Part shown: in pieces, positions 12,752-26,080 of the stretch
Numbering within the stretch: the stretch's first letter is position 1
Layout of the letters: the number at the start of each line of letters is the position of its first letter
Source: Malania oleifera
Lineage: Eukaryota > Streptophyta > Magnoliopsida > Santalales > Ximeniaceae
Direction: 5' to 3'
NCBI RefSeq assembly: GCF_029873635.1
Contig: NC_080422.1
Coordinates: 3,514,001-3,578,000 of the forward strand
Length of the DNA: 64,000 nt
Position numbers and translations under genes: made by a program
The notes under the pieces: model-generated
Database searches by the model: none
What the model was told of the DNA's origin: nothing
The model's input: the letters and a program-made list of their open reading frames with translations, nothing else

Positions 12752-12933
12752 AAAAAGGGCAGCCCGGTGCACAAAACTCCAACGTATGCGGGTATCTGGG
12801 GAATTGGGACGGACCACAATGGGTCTATAGTACGCAACCATACCTTACATTTTTGCAAGAGACTGTCTCCACGCATCGAACCCGTGACTTACAGGTCACA
12901 TGACGACAACCTTACCGTTACGCCTAAGCTCCC
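12752..12933 (-). mobile_element. Au-type SINE
   Basis: Read on the minus strand, this is a tRNA-derived SINE of the plant Au family. It starts GGGAGCTTAGGCGTAACGGT (RNA polymerase III A box), has the B box GGGTTCGATGCG about 40 bp later, then the typical body words CAGTCTCTTGCA and TAGACCCATTGTGGTC, and ends near GTGCACCGGGCTGCCC followed by a short T run. Length is about 182 bp, the usual size for the family. It looks full-length but diverged. The plus-strand open frame covering it (12599-12970) is not a gene. Confidence 0.9.
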
Positions 12934-14644
12934 TTTCACATTACATAAACTTAGTGAACAAAAATTATAATGCCAATATAATATGCTTATTTGCAAGTTC
13001 TAGGGCGACTAAGACCAACTTTTTTTTTTTTTTTTAAATTGGATCCAAATGCGAGTATAACAACTAACATTAAGTGAGATGAAAAATCCTTAATTTTTTT
13101 TTTTTTGAGAAATAGTTATACGAAAACTTAAAGCTAAATGTATAAATGTATAAGTGATTTTTTTTACTTTTTTTGGTCAAATAAAAGAAAAATAAAAGAG
13201 TGATGATTCCCTTATTTGTAAGAATTGAATTTAAACTATATATTTATCGTCAAATAAAATAACACTCATTAAACATTAATGGCTAGACTCGAAGCAATAA
13301 TTAATAGGTTAATTAAATAATTCATCTGATTGAACTTTAATTTTTATAATTGGTTAATTTGCAAGTTATTTTATTCTTAAAATAAGATTACGAGAACAAT
13401 AAAAACGATCTTTCATACGTGAAATATAAAATTTCAACTTAAGATGAAAGATATTTCAAAATGAAGTCAATCTATTATTAAATAAAAACCTTTATTCCAA
13501 TAATAAGAATTAAAAAATAAAATAAAAAGCCCAATTGCAAGACAATGATGGGCCAATCTCCAAACAGACCCAAATGCTTGCCAACACTTTGGAGGGATGG
13601 GCTACCCACATAAGGCACCATTAACTCCTGCACTTGGGCTTGGCCAGACTTTTTCAGGCTAGAGTTAGGCGCATGGGTGAACCAATTCAAAAAATAAGAT
13701 CAAGCCCAATAACTGCAGCCCAATTCTCCTTCCTTAATGGGCTTATGTCTCTCTAGATTCTCTTGGTGGGCTTAAGGTGCAGCTCAAGGCCCAACTTTGT
13801 AGTAATTAAGTTGGGCCCTAAAAAGAAAAGGACAGAATGTTAGGCATTTTTCATTTATTGGGCTTCAGGGCTTCAAGTCCACTTTGGCATTGTTTTACCA
13901 TTACATTTTACTAGTTTAGAACAGGAGCCTTGCATATGGTAGCACACTTTAAGTTATTTCTTTCTTTTGTTATGCAAGTAAAATTAATTCAAACACATGG
14001 AAAAAAATTTATAATTTATTTTTCACGTAAATCAATAAATTTCGTCATGTATGTTTGACCTCAATTAACAAATATTGGGCATATAATTTTAGTGTTCTCC
14101 TATATAAGAATAATCTATACCAAAAATCTTCATTTTCATTTAATACGATATACTCAAAAGTTATTTGTGTTTAATATACATACCTATATTTAAATAATAA
14201 ACCCTTGAATCATAATATGCATATCGTCACAATATCTATTTTGATGGGATAAAAAGAAAAATTACAAGAATAAAAATAATTAATATTAACACCACTTCTG
14301 TATTTTTGACACATCAACTCTCACGGGAATATCCATCTTGATTGATCTTATTATCTATGGGGGACTGATTCAAGAATAAAATGAATGAAGGCCCTTGGGC
14401 TCTCTAAACAATAGATAAAGTTTAAGTTTAGTAAGCAAGTTTATCATGAATTGATCTGACCTAACCCACCCGATTGAGCGAAAAATTGTACATGATCTTT
14501 TCATCAAATGTCATTCAATTTTACAAAAACAATGGGTTATTGGTCATTACTCTTCATAGGCCATTTGAAAGGATCCATTTGATGATATAGACAAAAAGTA
14601 ATGGAGGAAGCATTCAACTCTTAGGTTTTAGCTTAAAATTGCAT

Positions 14645-14712
<68 letters not shown>

Positions 14713-15838
14713 CCAAACTAAAGCACCATAAACTCACATTTGCAATGCTCCTCTAGGTTTATAACAGACTTCACTAGAAAATTAGCCAATGAGTTAAGCA
14801 TGATTAGATTTCAAATTCAAACACGCGATATCTAATGTTTGTTAATAATATATTGACAATAACTCCCATTCAGTTTCAAAACACTTTTGAGAAAGTGTCA
14901 TTTTCATAAAACCCACAAACTAATGAATTACAAGAAATAAATTTCTCAACAGGAATTAGCAACAATATATATGACTTGAAACGATCTTTGATTAAGGCAA
15001 TCACATAAGCATAACTTGTTTCCATTTTTAGACTAAAAACATAGTACAATCCAATAGATAATCAATGGATTTTCCATAGCTACCGTGTTTTGCCTAATTA
15101 AATTTAGATGAAAGAGAGAGTGAAATTGTTGTTTAGCAGATTATTGATGCTAGTTCAAATATTAAATAATTATCTTTTGTTTATAAATAGCATATCCAAG
15201 TTATATATTACTGTTATTATTTTGCTATGTTCTCCAATATGTATATTAAAAGGAAAAATGCTAATGTGTCTTAAGTTCTATTGACAACTATTCTAAGAAA
15301 AATAAAAAAAAGATATCCCTACCTTAAGAAAAAATAGAATGACCCTCAACTACATAGCTCCGAGAAAATAGTGTATGAAAATCTATGTTTGCACTATATA
15401 ACAACCTTAAGAATGGTAAAAATACATATTTTTTTTAAAGATGAAACGCACTTTGTATTTTGACTAAAAGCATGTGTCTACCTTCTCATATAACTCATAA
15501 AACTAGAATTCAGAACCTAATAGTAAGCTTAGTTATAGACTAGTGGTAGCAACAAATATCTAACTATTCCCCTTCGTTTTCATTTTTGACTATTTCTCAC
15601 CAATAAAATCACAAAATATTGTGATAAAGGGAGCAAAGCAACACATTGATAAAAAGCTGGACCAAAAAAATCATAATTGGAGAATTGAAAAGTAGTCGTT
15701 AATATTCTCTGAGGACTCAATTGATGGCAATGTCACCATCAACCCTCCTTCTATGACACTTGTGCCCAAACCAAACATTGAGGCAAATCTTGCTATGGTC
15801 ATTCTGTTTGAGCAAAGTAAACTAATTGAAAACTAAAG
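12934..15838. other. Intergenic DNA with an (AT)n microsatellite
   Basis: AT-rich sequence with no supported gene. A pure (TA)n tract runs from about 14649 to 14706. Around 13530-13800 there are many scattered GGCCCAA words, like the 69-bp repeat at 48.3 kb but without regular spacing. Confidence 0.5.
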
Positions 15839-17932
15839 TGTAATCCCAAGAGTAGGGTGAATTGGGTTTTAAAAGTTTTTTTTAACTTCTTTTATAAATT
15901 CACAACTTATTGTAAGTTTAATACTCAAATAAGGATAATTTGTATTATAATATCAGTTAGAAATCAGTATTCACTTTTAAAACTTTAAGAATGAGTAAAT
16001 TAATTTGGTCTTGCAGTAATGTTAATTAACACCCAACCAATAAATTGATTCAATCAACATAAACTAATGATTCACAATGTAATGCTTTCAGCTTTTGAAT
16101 AATTCAATCCTTTCAACAAGATAACCAAAACAAGATTCACACTAAGGAATAAATTCAGCAAAGCTTCCAAGATTCAGTGATTAAGCACTCAAAATAGAGT
16201 TTGATAAAAGCCATGTTTTAATGAAGCACAATTGAAAATTTCAACACTCTTCCAAAACTAATATTTTAAATAAACTTTCAATTAATGAGTCTTGAGTGTT
16301 AATCAATCAACGTACTCCCTTATGGTTTCCGTAAAAAAGTATTGATCAACCAACGTACTCCTGTTTAGTTTCCGCAATCCCAAAGTTAAATTAATTAATT
16401 ATTTATTTAATATCCAATCCACACAACTTATAGAATTGAAAATAAACAACCACGCAGTTATATATGTGCAGAAAATTAAAGAGAGTTTAGGGAAAGACAA
16501 TGAGATCGAGTTTTTTATGAGGTTCGTCTTATACCCAGGCTACGTCCTCGCCTTAGGCAAGACCACCTAAGGATTCCACTATAGCTTTCCTTTACGGACA
16601 AAACAAACTGTTACAATCCCTCATTTAGGGTAGAGCCCCCTCTCCAAGCCATACCCCACACTCGATACAACGATCCAACAATCTTGAACCATCAAGAAAT
16701 CTCCTGAGCAAGAATCCCATCTCGTTAGTCCAACGATTCAATAACCTAAACCATCAAAAACAATAAGAAACAACAAGTGCCTTGTGTACAAGTAACACTC
16801 TCAAAAGAACTGATTAGTATAATTTAAAAACAATATACTTCAATCAAATAACAATATAGAAAGATGAAGTTCAAGTATATATATCATCGGGATTATTTCT
16901 TAGGTTGAATAACTCAGTAAAAATGCAAAGACTCGTGAGCTTTTCTCAGAAAAATTGCAGCAAGTAATTCAACAAGAATATAGGTAAGGTAGCTTTGAAA
17001 AGTATAAAGAATTTGATTGATTTGCTACTTGTAGGTTGTTGATGTATTTAATCCTTGGGTTTAATCATGTATTTATAGAGTTTAAAGAGTATTTTTCATG
17101 TTGCCCAAGTTGTTTGGAGTATTCCTCAAGTTTTCTCAAAGTTTGGTGGTCAAGAAATATAAATTTGAATTTTAAAACTTTAAAAGTTATAACCGTTAAC
17201 AGTGTTTAGGCGCCTGAGACTTTAGGGTCAGGCGCTTGAAGTGGTTCTATTTGCTGTTTAGGCGCCTGAACACATAAGGTTAGTCACCTGAAGTGTTGTC
17301 AACTTTGACCACCCTTCAGTATTTTGGTCATAACGTTTTCTGTACAACTCCAAATTAGACGTTCTTGGTATCAACAAAAATCTAAGAGAAAATCCTACAA
17401 CTTTCATGTTAAACACTTTTTAATATAAGGAGTTTTTGATAGAGAAAAATGCTTATCAATGAGGATATAGAAAAAATAACTGAATTTGGAAAATCCTGTT
17501 TTGGTGCTTTTCATTCCAAAAATAATTTTAACCATTTTGAAATAACTTTTGACCTTATGAAAATATTTTCCAAGTATTTTAAAAGATATCTAGGTTCAAG
17601 TAATTAACCTAAGAACTTTATGTATCCATATTGAAATTGTTTGAAGTACTTACATAAAGACTTTTTAAAACTTTGACATTCTAAGCACTTGAGTTTTCAT
17701 GTTTTTCCATTTCTTGAGTCTATCTTGACTTTCAACTTCAATTCACTTTAAGCTTCATCAAATCATCTTTGAATCTATACTTTAATAGTATAATCTTTAT
17801 GAGATCTTCTTTCTTTGGAATATAAGTTTTCAATAATCCCTGTATTCTGAAATATCATCACTTAACCAAATATGTTAAGTTCCATTAGTTTGTTATCATC
17901 AAAATAAGATTCTAAGCCTTATGAGGCGAACA
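15839..17932 (-). mobile_element. LTR of a copia-type element (SIRE-like form)
   Basis: Read on the minus strand, the LTR starts TGTTCGCCTCATAAGGCTTA at 17932, continues TTTTGATGATAACAAAC, and ends ...CCTACTCTTGGGATTACA at 15839 (2,094 bp, TG...CA). A purine tract (AAAAAGGAGGAGAT) precedes it on the minus strand, so it is a 3' LTR. Words of the form AGGCGCCTGA occur at 17208-17301, upstream of a TATA box (CTATAAATAC, about 17070-17079, minus strand). The start closely resembles the LTR-like sequence at 43685 and 43851. The element is a fossil. Confidence 0.7.
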
Positions 17933-19612
17933 ATCTCCTCCTTTTTAATGATGGCAAATAAGGAGTAAAAAATTGAGTAAGCCTTAAAAACGCTCCCCCT
18001 TACAATAAGCATCAACTTAACAATATTTGCAATATCAAGATCAATCTCAATAAGCATATCAGAATTCATGATCAATTTCAATATCATTCTCATATATCAA
18101 GATTAGCTTAATATCACATCATGTCATAATTCAAGATCAATTATCATGCTCATATATATCATTTTATAGTTGAGCTAATATACATGCTTAGGTATGTCAT
18201 GCTAGTGTCATGCTTAAATTTTGCTAAAAAATTATCCCCCTTTTGATATCAATCAAAAAGAGTAAAATATCAAGAAAAATATATAAATGCTACGGCAAAG
18301 AGCAATCATAAGCAAAAGTATATATTAAGTGAAGGTACAAAACAAAAACTTTGCATTCATCATGCATTAAAAGATAGAGAATAAGTCCTCAAAATAACAT
18401 GATAAAATACAAACGATTTTATATTAGATTTTTTAGTAATTTCCGTAAGTCATGATATCATTACATAACAAATCTAACTCCCCCTGAATGAAATGTATTT
18501 CTTATTCAATAAATTTATAATTTCATTCATGAAGTGTAAACTATGTATTCATGAAAGTATCAAGATTATCAATCATGCTTTTGAATTTATCATGTCATGC
18601 TCATGTTCAGTTTCCTTACATCCAGTTTTGCTAAATATTTTCCCCCAGTCAAGAGAAAAAAAAAACAAATAAAAGAACTAAGCACAACAAAATAATATTT
18701 TAACCCAGTTTAGTGTTTAGTTTCACAAAATATATATATGCATCTTGCATTACCATTAGATTTGTATGCTCATGCTCATGCTTTCTTCAAACACTTATCC
18801 TTATTCCTTATTTGAAATTCTTATGCAATAAGCTCAATTTGCTTCAGATTTTCTTTCCTTTGATTTAGATCATTCTTTTGTATATGAATACCAAAATTTA
18901 TATGACTTTTCAAATCTCAATACTTTTTAAGTTAAGCCTTGTACAATCCAAACTTTCTTGATTTGTGGCCAACAATGTCATTTTTGTGTTCATCTGTTTT
19001 AATGTTATAGTCGTCAATAAGCTCATAAACTCTTCGTTAAGATTTTCCATTTCAACTAGTTCAATATCCTTGTATTAAATTGGATTAAGTAGCTTTCCAT
19101 ATATTGAACAAGGAGAAATTTTCTTCTTATATTTGAATTGACTATCTTGAATCTTGTAGGCTATGGAGGCATCCCTTGTCATTTTAGTATAGATTTAGCT
19201 TTCTTAATTTCTAAAAAGGGAATTACTAATCCTAATATCTTTGGAATCCTTAGTTTTGTGAACTAGGCTTTCATCTAGGTACCCATACCTTCTTGGGTCT
19301 GGATGGTTTATCAAGAAATGTTTCTTTTACTTTCCAAACTTGTTTAATTTTCACACCCTTTCTCTTTAATGGACATTCAAAATTTATGTGTTCTTTCTTC
19401 TTACTTAGGAAGCATGTGGTGTGATTGTAAGCATTTGAGGAGGTGCTAGCATAATATTTGGAGGCTTTTGTAAAGTACCCCATGTAGAGGTTCTTTTTCC
19501 TTGTATTCTTAACTCCATTAAATCCTATGTCTTCTTTATTCAATGACATTCTTTGTGTACCAATCATTTTATCAAGATTTTCTTTTCCTCTAGTGAATTT
19601 GTAAATTATTTT
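17933..19612 (-). mobile_element. Copia-type internal remnant with gag-like zinc-knuckle region
   Basis: This is the minus-strand internal sequence belonging to the LTR at 15839-17932. The 5'-most part (about 19612-19271) encodes a gag-like stretch with GKENLDKMIGTQ, a degenerate zinc knuckle and the closing motif PKKVWVPR, as in SIRE/Maximus-type copia elements. Most of pol is not recognisable. The remnant is incomplete and broken. At its 5' edge it is interrupted by the gypsy-type LTR starting at 19613. Confidence 0.6.
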
Positions 19613-22005
19613 TGTAAGAACCCAACCCAAGAATTTTGAATTAAATAAATAAAAAAAAGAGAAAGGAAATTAAAAAGGGGAAACTAGCAGGGCTTGTCGA
19701 CGAGGCTCTTTTTCTCGTACGAGGTCCCTTCTACAGCTCAATGAAGAAATTCAGAGGTTTGTCGACGAGAGAATGCCGAGGAGTTTTGGGAAATTCTAAA
19801 ATCTAAGGCTCGTCAACGAGGCAACTCCGTCGTCGACGAACTTCCTTCTTATGCTCATTGACAAGGACATCGTCTCGTCAACGAGTCTGGCCAGGTAAAA
19901 GGTCTATATATTGAATTTTTGGTTGCTTCATTGTTAAAAAACATAAAAATCCTTTCTCTCTCTCTCTAGAACTCGAACCACTCTCTCTCTCTCTAGGGTT
20001 TCGGGCCGTCTGTTACCCGAATCAACTATCTGATGTTACCCCGTGGATTAGGAGGAGAATCTCTACATTTATAGTGGATCAGAATTTCGTTTCGAGGATT
20101 TTCAGGTTTTGTTCCAAAATCGAGGTAAGGGTCCAATTTCATTTTTGGTTTGGTAGATGTATAGTAGGTAGGATTATATTGAAGTTGTGTTCTTCGATTT
20201 TTAGGTTTTTGGAACTCAGTTTGCTATTTAGGAGCCGTATAGTTCGTGTTTCAGTTTTCGGGGAAAGGTAAGGGGTTTCTGTTTATATCAGTTATTTTTG
20301 TAATCTGAATCAGCAAAACTATGCTTTATGATTATACGAATGTTTTTGTTACTTATTTGGGAAAATCTATCAAGTGGAATTACGGGATTTTCGGGTTTAT
20401 AGTTTTTGGAAAAAATTGGGGTTTCGGGTATCATCTCCGTTTCTATTGGAAAATTATATATTTGATTAAATTATAATATAGAGATGGTCGTATCTTTGAT
20501 TATCTTAAATTGTATCTTTGGAATACTTGATATGAGATTGTTTATATACCCAAATAAGTGTGGAATGAGCTTGTATATATTTTGAATGGTATGTTTATGG
20601 AAAAGCGTGTCAGTTAACTACCATAGGCTGTGAATGATATGTTTTGAGAAAAAGCGTGCCAGTTAACTACTGTAGGCTACGAGTATTTGAAATAAGATAT
20701 AGGAACGTGAGTTCCAAATTGTTCCAGGTTTTGTGAAAATACCGAGTCGGGATAAAACCGAAGGCCTAGGACAATCAAAGCGTGCCGGTTAATAGCCGAA
20801 GGCTAAGATATGAGGCGTGCTGGAATAATATCGTAGGCGGCGATATCCGGCTTGAGGCCGAGGGTGTGCAATACCACCTATGATTTCGGTTGGTCACTAA
20901 AGGGTATGAGTTTGTACCATGTTTGCACCAGTTGAACGCTGTGGGGCTTAGACTACGCCAGATTACCAGGGGTGCCGTGTCGTGCGGCTGGCTTCGGCCG
21001 AAGAGTGTGACGACACTAGACCGAGATGTTTTGTGAGATGTATACTGGAACTGTTTTGCGAAAATACTGGAATTGTAAAATGTTTATGTTTTACTATTGA
21101 AATAACACTCATGTGTCACACACTTATATAACTTGTTTCTCTCTTACCGAGAGGTGTCTCACCCCTATTATACAAATATTTTTCAGGTCCTTCGAGTAGC
21201 TAACACTAGCATCCTAGCTTTTCGAGAGTGTGGTTATGGGTTAGCTGTCTAGTACTTATGTAAGTACTGTACTATGGTCGTGTTGTCGTTTTGGGTTATG
21301 TAGATACTCGAGGATTATGTTTTGTATTATAGGACTAGATCCTAATGTTGTATAGAGTCTAGTATGGTTTTATGGACATATTAGGTTGAATTGTTCCGCT
21401 GCGTATTTGGTATATGTGATTATGGAAAGGGTATACGCGAACCCTACGGGGTCGGACCCTTATATTGTATGGTATCATGGACAATTGTATGATACTATAA
21501 TAACTGTATATCTACATATTCTGTAATTCTATAACTGTAATTTTGTATTCTGTATGTCATGACTCTATATTCTATATAATCTGTATTTTGGTAGATCATG
21601 GTTCTATATTCTATGTATCATGGTTCTATAAAATTCTATATAATCATGGTAATAAAAACATTGTATAATCACTCTGTAAAATACTGTACAATCTTGTTAT
21701 GAAATATGCTACGTAATCATAATTCTGTAAAATATTGTATATCATATAAACTGTATTTCTGTATAATTCTATATAGTCGTAGCTTTGTATATAAAACTGT
21801 ATAAGCTATGTTTCATAACTCTGTAAGCTATATAGTCATGCTTCTATAAAACTGTATAACATATTCTATAATGTTCCAGTATTTCTCATGCCACACAATT
21901 CAATAACACTCTATAAATATGTTCTATAAAACTGTATAATTTTCATACTCTGATCAAATACTATATTATACTGATAAAATGTCTAATAAGGCTGGTGTCG
22001 TAACA
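19613..22005 (+). mobile_element. Gypsy-type LTR inserted in the copia remnant
   Basis: The sequence starts TGTAAGAACCC and probably ends GTCGTAACA near 22005 (about 2.39 kb). U3 holds GTCGACGAG-type words at 19695-19890, then a TATA-like TCTATATATTG (about 19903) and CT tracts (19950-20000). The second half has an irregular tandem region of ATCATGGTTCTATAAAATT-like units (21560-21860), also seen in the LTR at 574-2518. The 5 bp before it (ATTTT) do not recur after it, and the neighbouring sequence is another repeat, so the right edge may be a rearranged junction. It is a fossil and may be a solo LTR or one end of a lost element. Confidence 0.65.
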
Positions 22006-23030
22006 TCCCAGACCCTGCCTAGAGAACCAATCTCTGGCAAAAATGGGGTATGACTGCGAACTGGGAAAAATGGAATGTGTGATTTTGAAAAAGATTTTTC
22101 ATGGAAAACAATGTGCGATAGAGTCGCCACTAACCTTTTGAAGTGCGGTTAGAACACTTGATTGCTACCCCGTTAGAGGGTAGAATCAGTCTGCGTCACC
22201 AGAGTCGGGCTTGGGAGTACGGTTACGCGAGGGGAAGGTATTAGCACCCCCTACGCACCTGTTCTTACGAACGGTACCATATTAATCAAAATTATCCCTG
22301 AAATAAATCTGATAAGCCTGTCAAAACTACTCCCTTTCAAAAAAATCAAAAAAATAAAAATACTATATAGGTATTCTCTCAGAACTGGAGCAATCTAGTA
22401 CTCAGAAGAGTCTATGCCCTTGGTCGCAATCATCGAGAAGGAAAATCAAAAATAGGATACAAAATACGCTCCTGGGGGTTTTGAAAGCTGTAGGTTTTTA
22501 TAAGTAGGAAAATACTATTCCGAGAGGTTTTCAAAGTTTGTTCAAGATGAAAATGATTTTCTATGCCTAAGAAATATTTTTGTGATTTTTCCTAAGTGAG
22601 AAAACATTTTTTGTGATTTTTGTGATTTTTCAATATTTTTCCCGAACTTCAAAATAGCACGAAATAAAAACCATGGAAATCAAAGTATGAAAATATTTTT
22701 GGGTTTGTCTGAGAATTTTGTGATTTTTGAGAATTTTCTGAATATCTAAATAATAATCAAGTGAAAAGGAGGAAATCGACGTGAACCGATTCGGGGAATG
22801 ACGAACTGGTCAAACGTTGATCGATCCGAGGGAAAACCAGTTTAAGGTCTAAGTCGAGAGCAACGAGCCAACATGCGGTGATTTCTGTGAATCTAAATAA
22901 TAATCAAGTGAAATTGAGGAAACCGGCGTAAACCGGTTCGGGGGATGACGAACCGGTCAAACGTTGACCGGTCCGGGGGAAAACCAGTTTAAGGTCTTGG
23001 TTGAGACCATTGAATCAACGCACGTTGCCT
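22006..23030. repeat. Unclassified LTR-like repeat with a 147-bp duplication
   Basis: This moderately GC-rich repeat contains the phrases GTCGCCACTAACCTTTTG and GGGGAAGGTATTAGCACCCC, which recur in non-coding parts of plant LTR elements (remembered family knowledge, not checked). Bases 22744-22890 and 22891-23003 are a direct tandem duplication with a 147-bp period. Each copy has an inverted word; in the second it is ACCGGTCAA (22952-22960) facing TTGACCGGT (22964-22972). No coding sequence was recognised. Its left edge may lie at TGTCGTAACA, about 21995. Confidence 0.5.
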
Positions 23031-23800
23031 TACGCGTGGGTTGTGTGTGTTCAAGTGCACGTATGAATTATGTGTGTGCCCGTATGGATGTGCACGTGTA
23101 TGAATGTGCATGCATGGATATGCATGTGTATGAACGTGTACGCATGCATGAATGAACATGTGCATGAATGTGCATGTAGATGAGCCTATGCACACGCCTA
23201 CACGCATGAATGAACAATGACACCAACGTACGAATAAGTGCATGCATGATATATGATGGATGAACGCACACCTGGACATGCGTATGCATGCATGTGTATG
23301 TGCGTGAATGTGTGGGTTTGAGTGTGAGTGTACGCATGCATGTATATAAATGTGAATGTGTGTGCACGTGTGACTATATGCATGCATTGGGAATATGAAT
23401 GGTGCACATATGTGAAATTGCATGCATGTATATACGTGCATGTGGGTGGTGTGAATATGCATGTGCATGTGTGACCGTACGCATGCATGTGCATAAGTGT
23501 GTGAATGTGTATGTTGCATGTATGTACGCGCATGAGTGGGTGAACATGTGTGTAAGACTACAATGTTCATACATGCGTGTATGGGTATATGAGTACGTGT
23601 GTGTGAGAACGTGTTTGAATTTGTAAAAGTGTTGCATGTCTGAGAGTGTTAGAATGTATGAACGAGTACAAATGTACTTGTGTGAGTGAGTGAATGCATG
23701 TGCACGCATGTGTGTATGTGTGACTATGAATGTATGACTATGTGAATGTGTGAATGCATGAGAGTATTGTGTGCATGTGTACGTGTGAAGGTGGGTATGG
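23031..23800. repeat. TG/CA and ATGCATG-rich low-complexity tract
   Basis: About 770 bp is built almost wholly from words such as TGTGTGAATG, GTGCATGCATG and GTACGCATGCATG. It has long alternating purine-pyrimidine stretches and few T-rich stop codons. Several overlapping frames stay open as a result (for example 193 codons at 22989-23570 on the minus strand, rich in His, Thr, Cys and Met). These are by-products of composition, not genes. Confidence 0.85.
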
Positions 23801-24417
23801 AATTTTCCTTTTTCTCTCTTTTCTTTTATTATTTAATTTCCATAATTATTCAGGTTACTACAAAAAGCAACTGGATTTCTTAATAGAATCAACTAAGTCC
23901 ATGTTTTTTCTAAATGTAACGGCATTAAAATTAACTCTTTCTCCCAAATCATTTTTTAAAAGGTAAAAATATTATTCAAGCATACAAAGGGTATACAAGA
24001 ATAGAGAAAATCAATAAGAAATTAAAAAGAAACAAAAGAAAGAGAAGACAAGAAACAAGGAAAAATATTTAAGCTCTTTGTTAAATGAACCCGAAAAAAT
24101 AAATATCCTAAAATGAAAAAAAAAAAATATTTTTCGGGTGTCTATCTCCTCTCCATTAAAGCAATGTTGTTTTCTCTCCTTCTAAACCTCCTAAAAAATA
24201 ACTGAGGGAATTGAAGACACTTTCAATCTCCAGCCCTTAATATCCATTATATGCCAATTCAAAAAACAAGTTCAAATTAATCTCAATAGTAATTTAGCCA
24301 ATAAGTAAATAATGATACAAAGAATTATCGACACCTGGCTAATGATATATCAATTGGGCATCAATTTATAGTTAAATATATGAAATAAATATATCACTAG
24401 GGAATGAACACTTAAAA
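23801..24417. other. AT-rich spacer, no gene
   Basis: A/T-rich sequence lies between the low-complexity tract and the next LTR. It has poly-A runs (24115-24128) but no domain, RNA gene or terminal repeat that I can support. Confidence 0.4.
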
Positions 24418-24428
24418 TGTAGAAACCC

Positions 24429-24467
<39 letters not shown>

Positions 24468-24607
24468 CATAATGAATATTGAGTAAATAATATTATATAA
24501 TAAAATGATATATTGATATAATATAATTTAATATAAGGATATAAGATTATGATCTTATGATATATATATATATATATATATATACACAAATATCTTCTTA
24601 TGAAATA

Positions 24608-24680
<73 letters not shown>

Positions 24681-26075
24681 AACCCCTTTCTCTCTCCTCA
24701 ATTTATTCAGCGAATCCTATGCCGATTGAAGAAAGGAAAATACCCTTGAGTCCCAAATTTTAACCAGAGTGGATTCGTCATTTGGGCGTTGTAGGCACCA
24801 CTCCTGGGATAAAGTAAGGGAAATAGATTATGTCATCTTTTTATTAAATTTGAACCGAAAAAACGAAAGTATAAGATTGTAGGGTAAAATAAGGGATTTT
24901 TTGAACGATTTGAACGGTTGAAATTATTAGTTTGAGTTATTAAACATGTTTTGTAAATGATTAAAGTGAGTAGGGTTGATCATCTCCGTTCTCTTTTAAA
25001 TATGAATTCTTAGGTTATTATAAATTGTGGAGATAATCATATCCTTATTTTCAGATTCAAACATATTATGGTATATTTTCTACAAGCAGTATATTATAGT
25101 ATGGTTAACACTTAAATCGTGTGGCATAAGATTAATTCTTCATAATAAACCAATTGTGATTACTGTGATGGATAAACTTATATGTTTGGGTGATGTGTGG
25201 TTATTCATGTATTTCACAATATAACGTTAGCAGGCCTGAAGAGTTCGTTATATTGTCCTTGATATAAATCGCAATATAACGTTGGCAAGATACGAGAAGT
25301 TCATTATATTGTTATTTATATAAATGGGGTAAAACATTGGCAGGCCTGAGGAGTTCGTTTTACTGATTTTCTATGAATAGGTCATTGTGAAAGTGTAATA
25401 GTGGATGTCTGTTGTGAAGAACATGCTAAGAACGATGGGAAGGGATGCTCTATACATAGAGGGAACGATAGAGAGGGATGCCCTGAGAACCAGGGGAAGT
25501 GAAGTATTTGTACATTATCCTTTATGGGTGTGAGTACATGTATGTGAATTAAATGTATTATGATTGTGGATGTGTTATGGTATTACATATAATACGTGTA
25601 TGCAGATTTTTGTGGTATGATTGATGATGTATGTGTAAGTACAGTTTATGAGTGTCCTTACAGTTGTAGTTAATTAACAAATGGTTATGTTTTGTATACA
25701 CTGAAACTCATGTTAGTCACACACTGGTAATAATCTATTTCGTCTTACTGAAAAGTGCATCACCCCATTATATAATTCATTTTTTCCAGGACCTTCTGGT
25801 GATCAAACTTAACCAGCTCCAAGGCTGGGTTGGATAGTTTAGAATAGTGTGAGTGGCTGTAAGAACTTGAAGTATTTAAGTTTATGTTTTTAAATTCCTC
25901 GTTATGTAATATGGTTGAATGGATACACCTTTTTGGATACATAGTATAGTACTCTAGTATTTTATTTGAAGATGGTAAATTATTTTCCATTACTTGGATG
26001 ATATTTATGGTATCAGAGATATGAGAATAGAACACACAACACCTTGGGCCCCACTCTCGGGTTCGGGGCGTTACA
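24418..26075 (+). mobile_element. Solo LTR (gypsy-type) with microsatellites
   Basis: The sequence starts TGTAGAAACCC and ends GGGTTCGGGGCGTTACA (1,658 bp). The flanks TAAAA (24413-24417) and TAAAG (26076-26080) look like a slightly mutated 5-bp target duplication. Near the start are (TAA)n at 24431-24469, (AT)n at about 24560-24583 and a (CT)n tract of about 66 bp at 24612-24677. The order and wording resemble the other gypsy LTRs here (start, CT tract, TTCCAGGACCTTC, end), but this copy lacks the GTCGAC cluster. A repeated phrase CAATATAACGTTGGCA occurs at about 25218-25350. Confidence 0.7.
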
Positions 26076-26080
26076 TAAAG

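Noticed and set aside
12599-12970. 123-codon plus-strand open frame
   Set aside because: Its second half is the antisense of the Au SINE, and no domain or gene context is present.
22989-23570. 193-codon minus-strand open frame rich in His, Thr, Cys and Met, plus several overlapping frames
   Set aside because: It lies in the TG/CA, ATGCATG low-complexity tract; several frames on both strands are open at once, which is a composition effect.
24467-24763. Open frames on both strands over (CT)n and (AT)n
   Set aside because: They are microsatellite artefacts inside a solo LTR.
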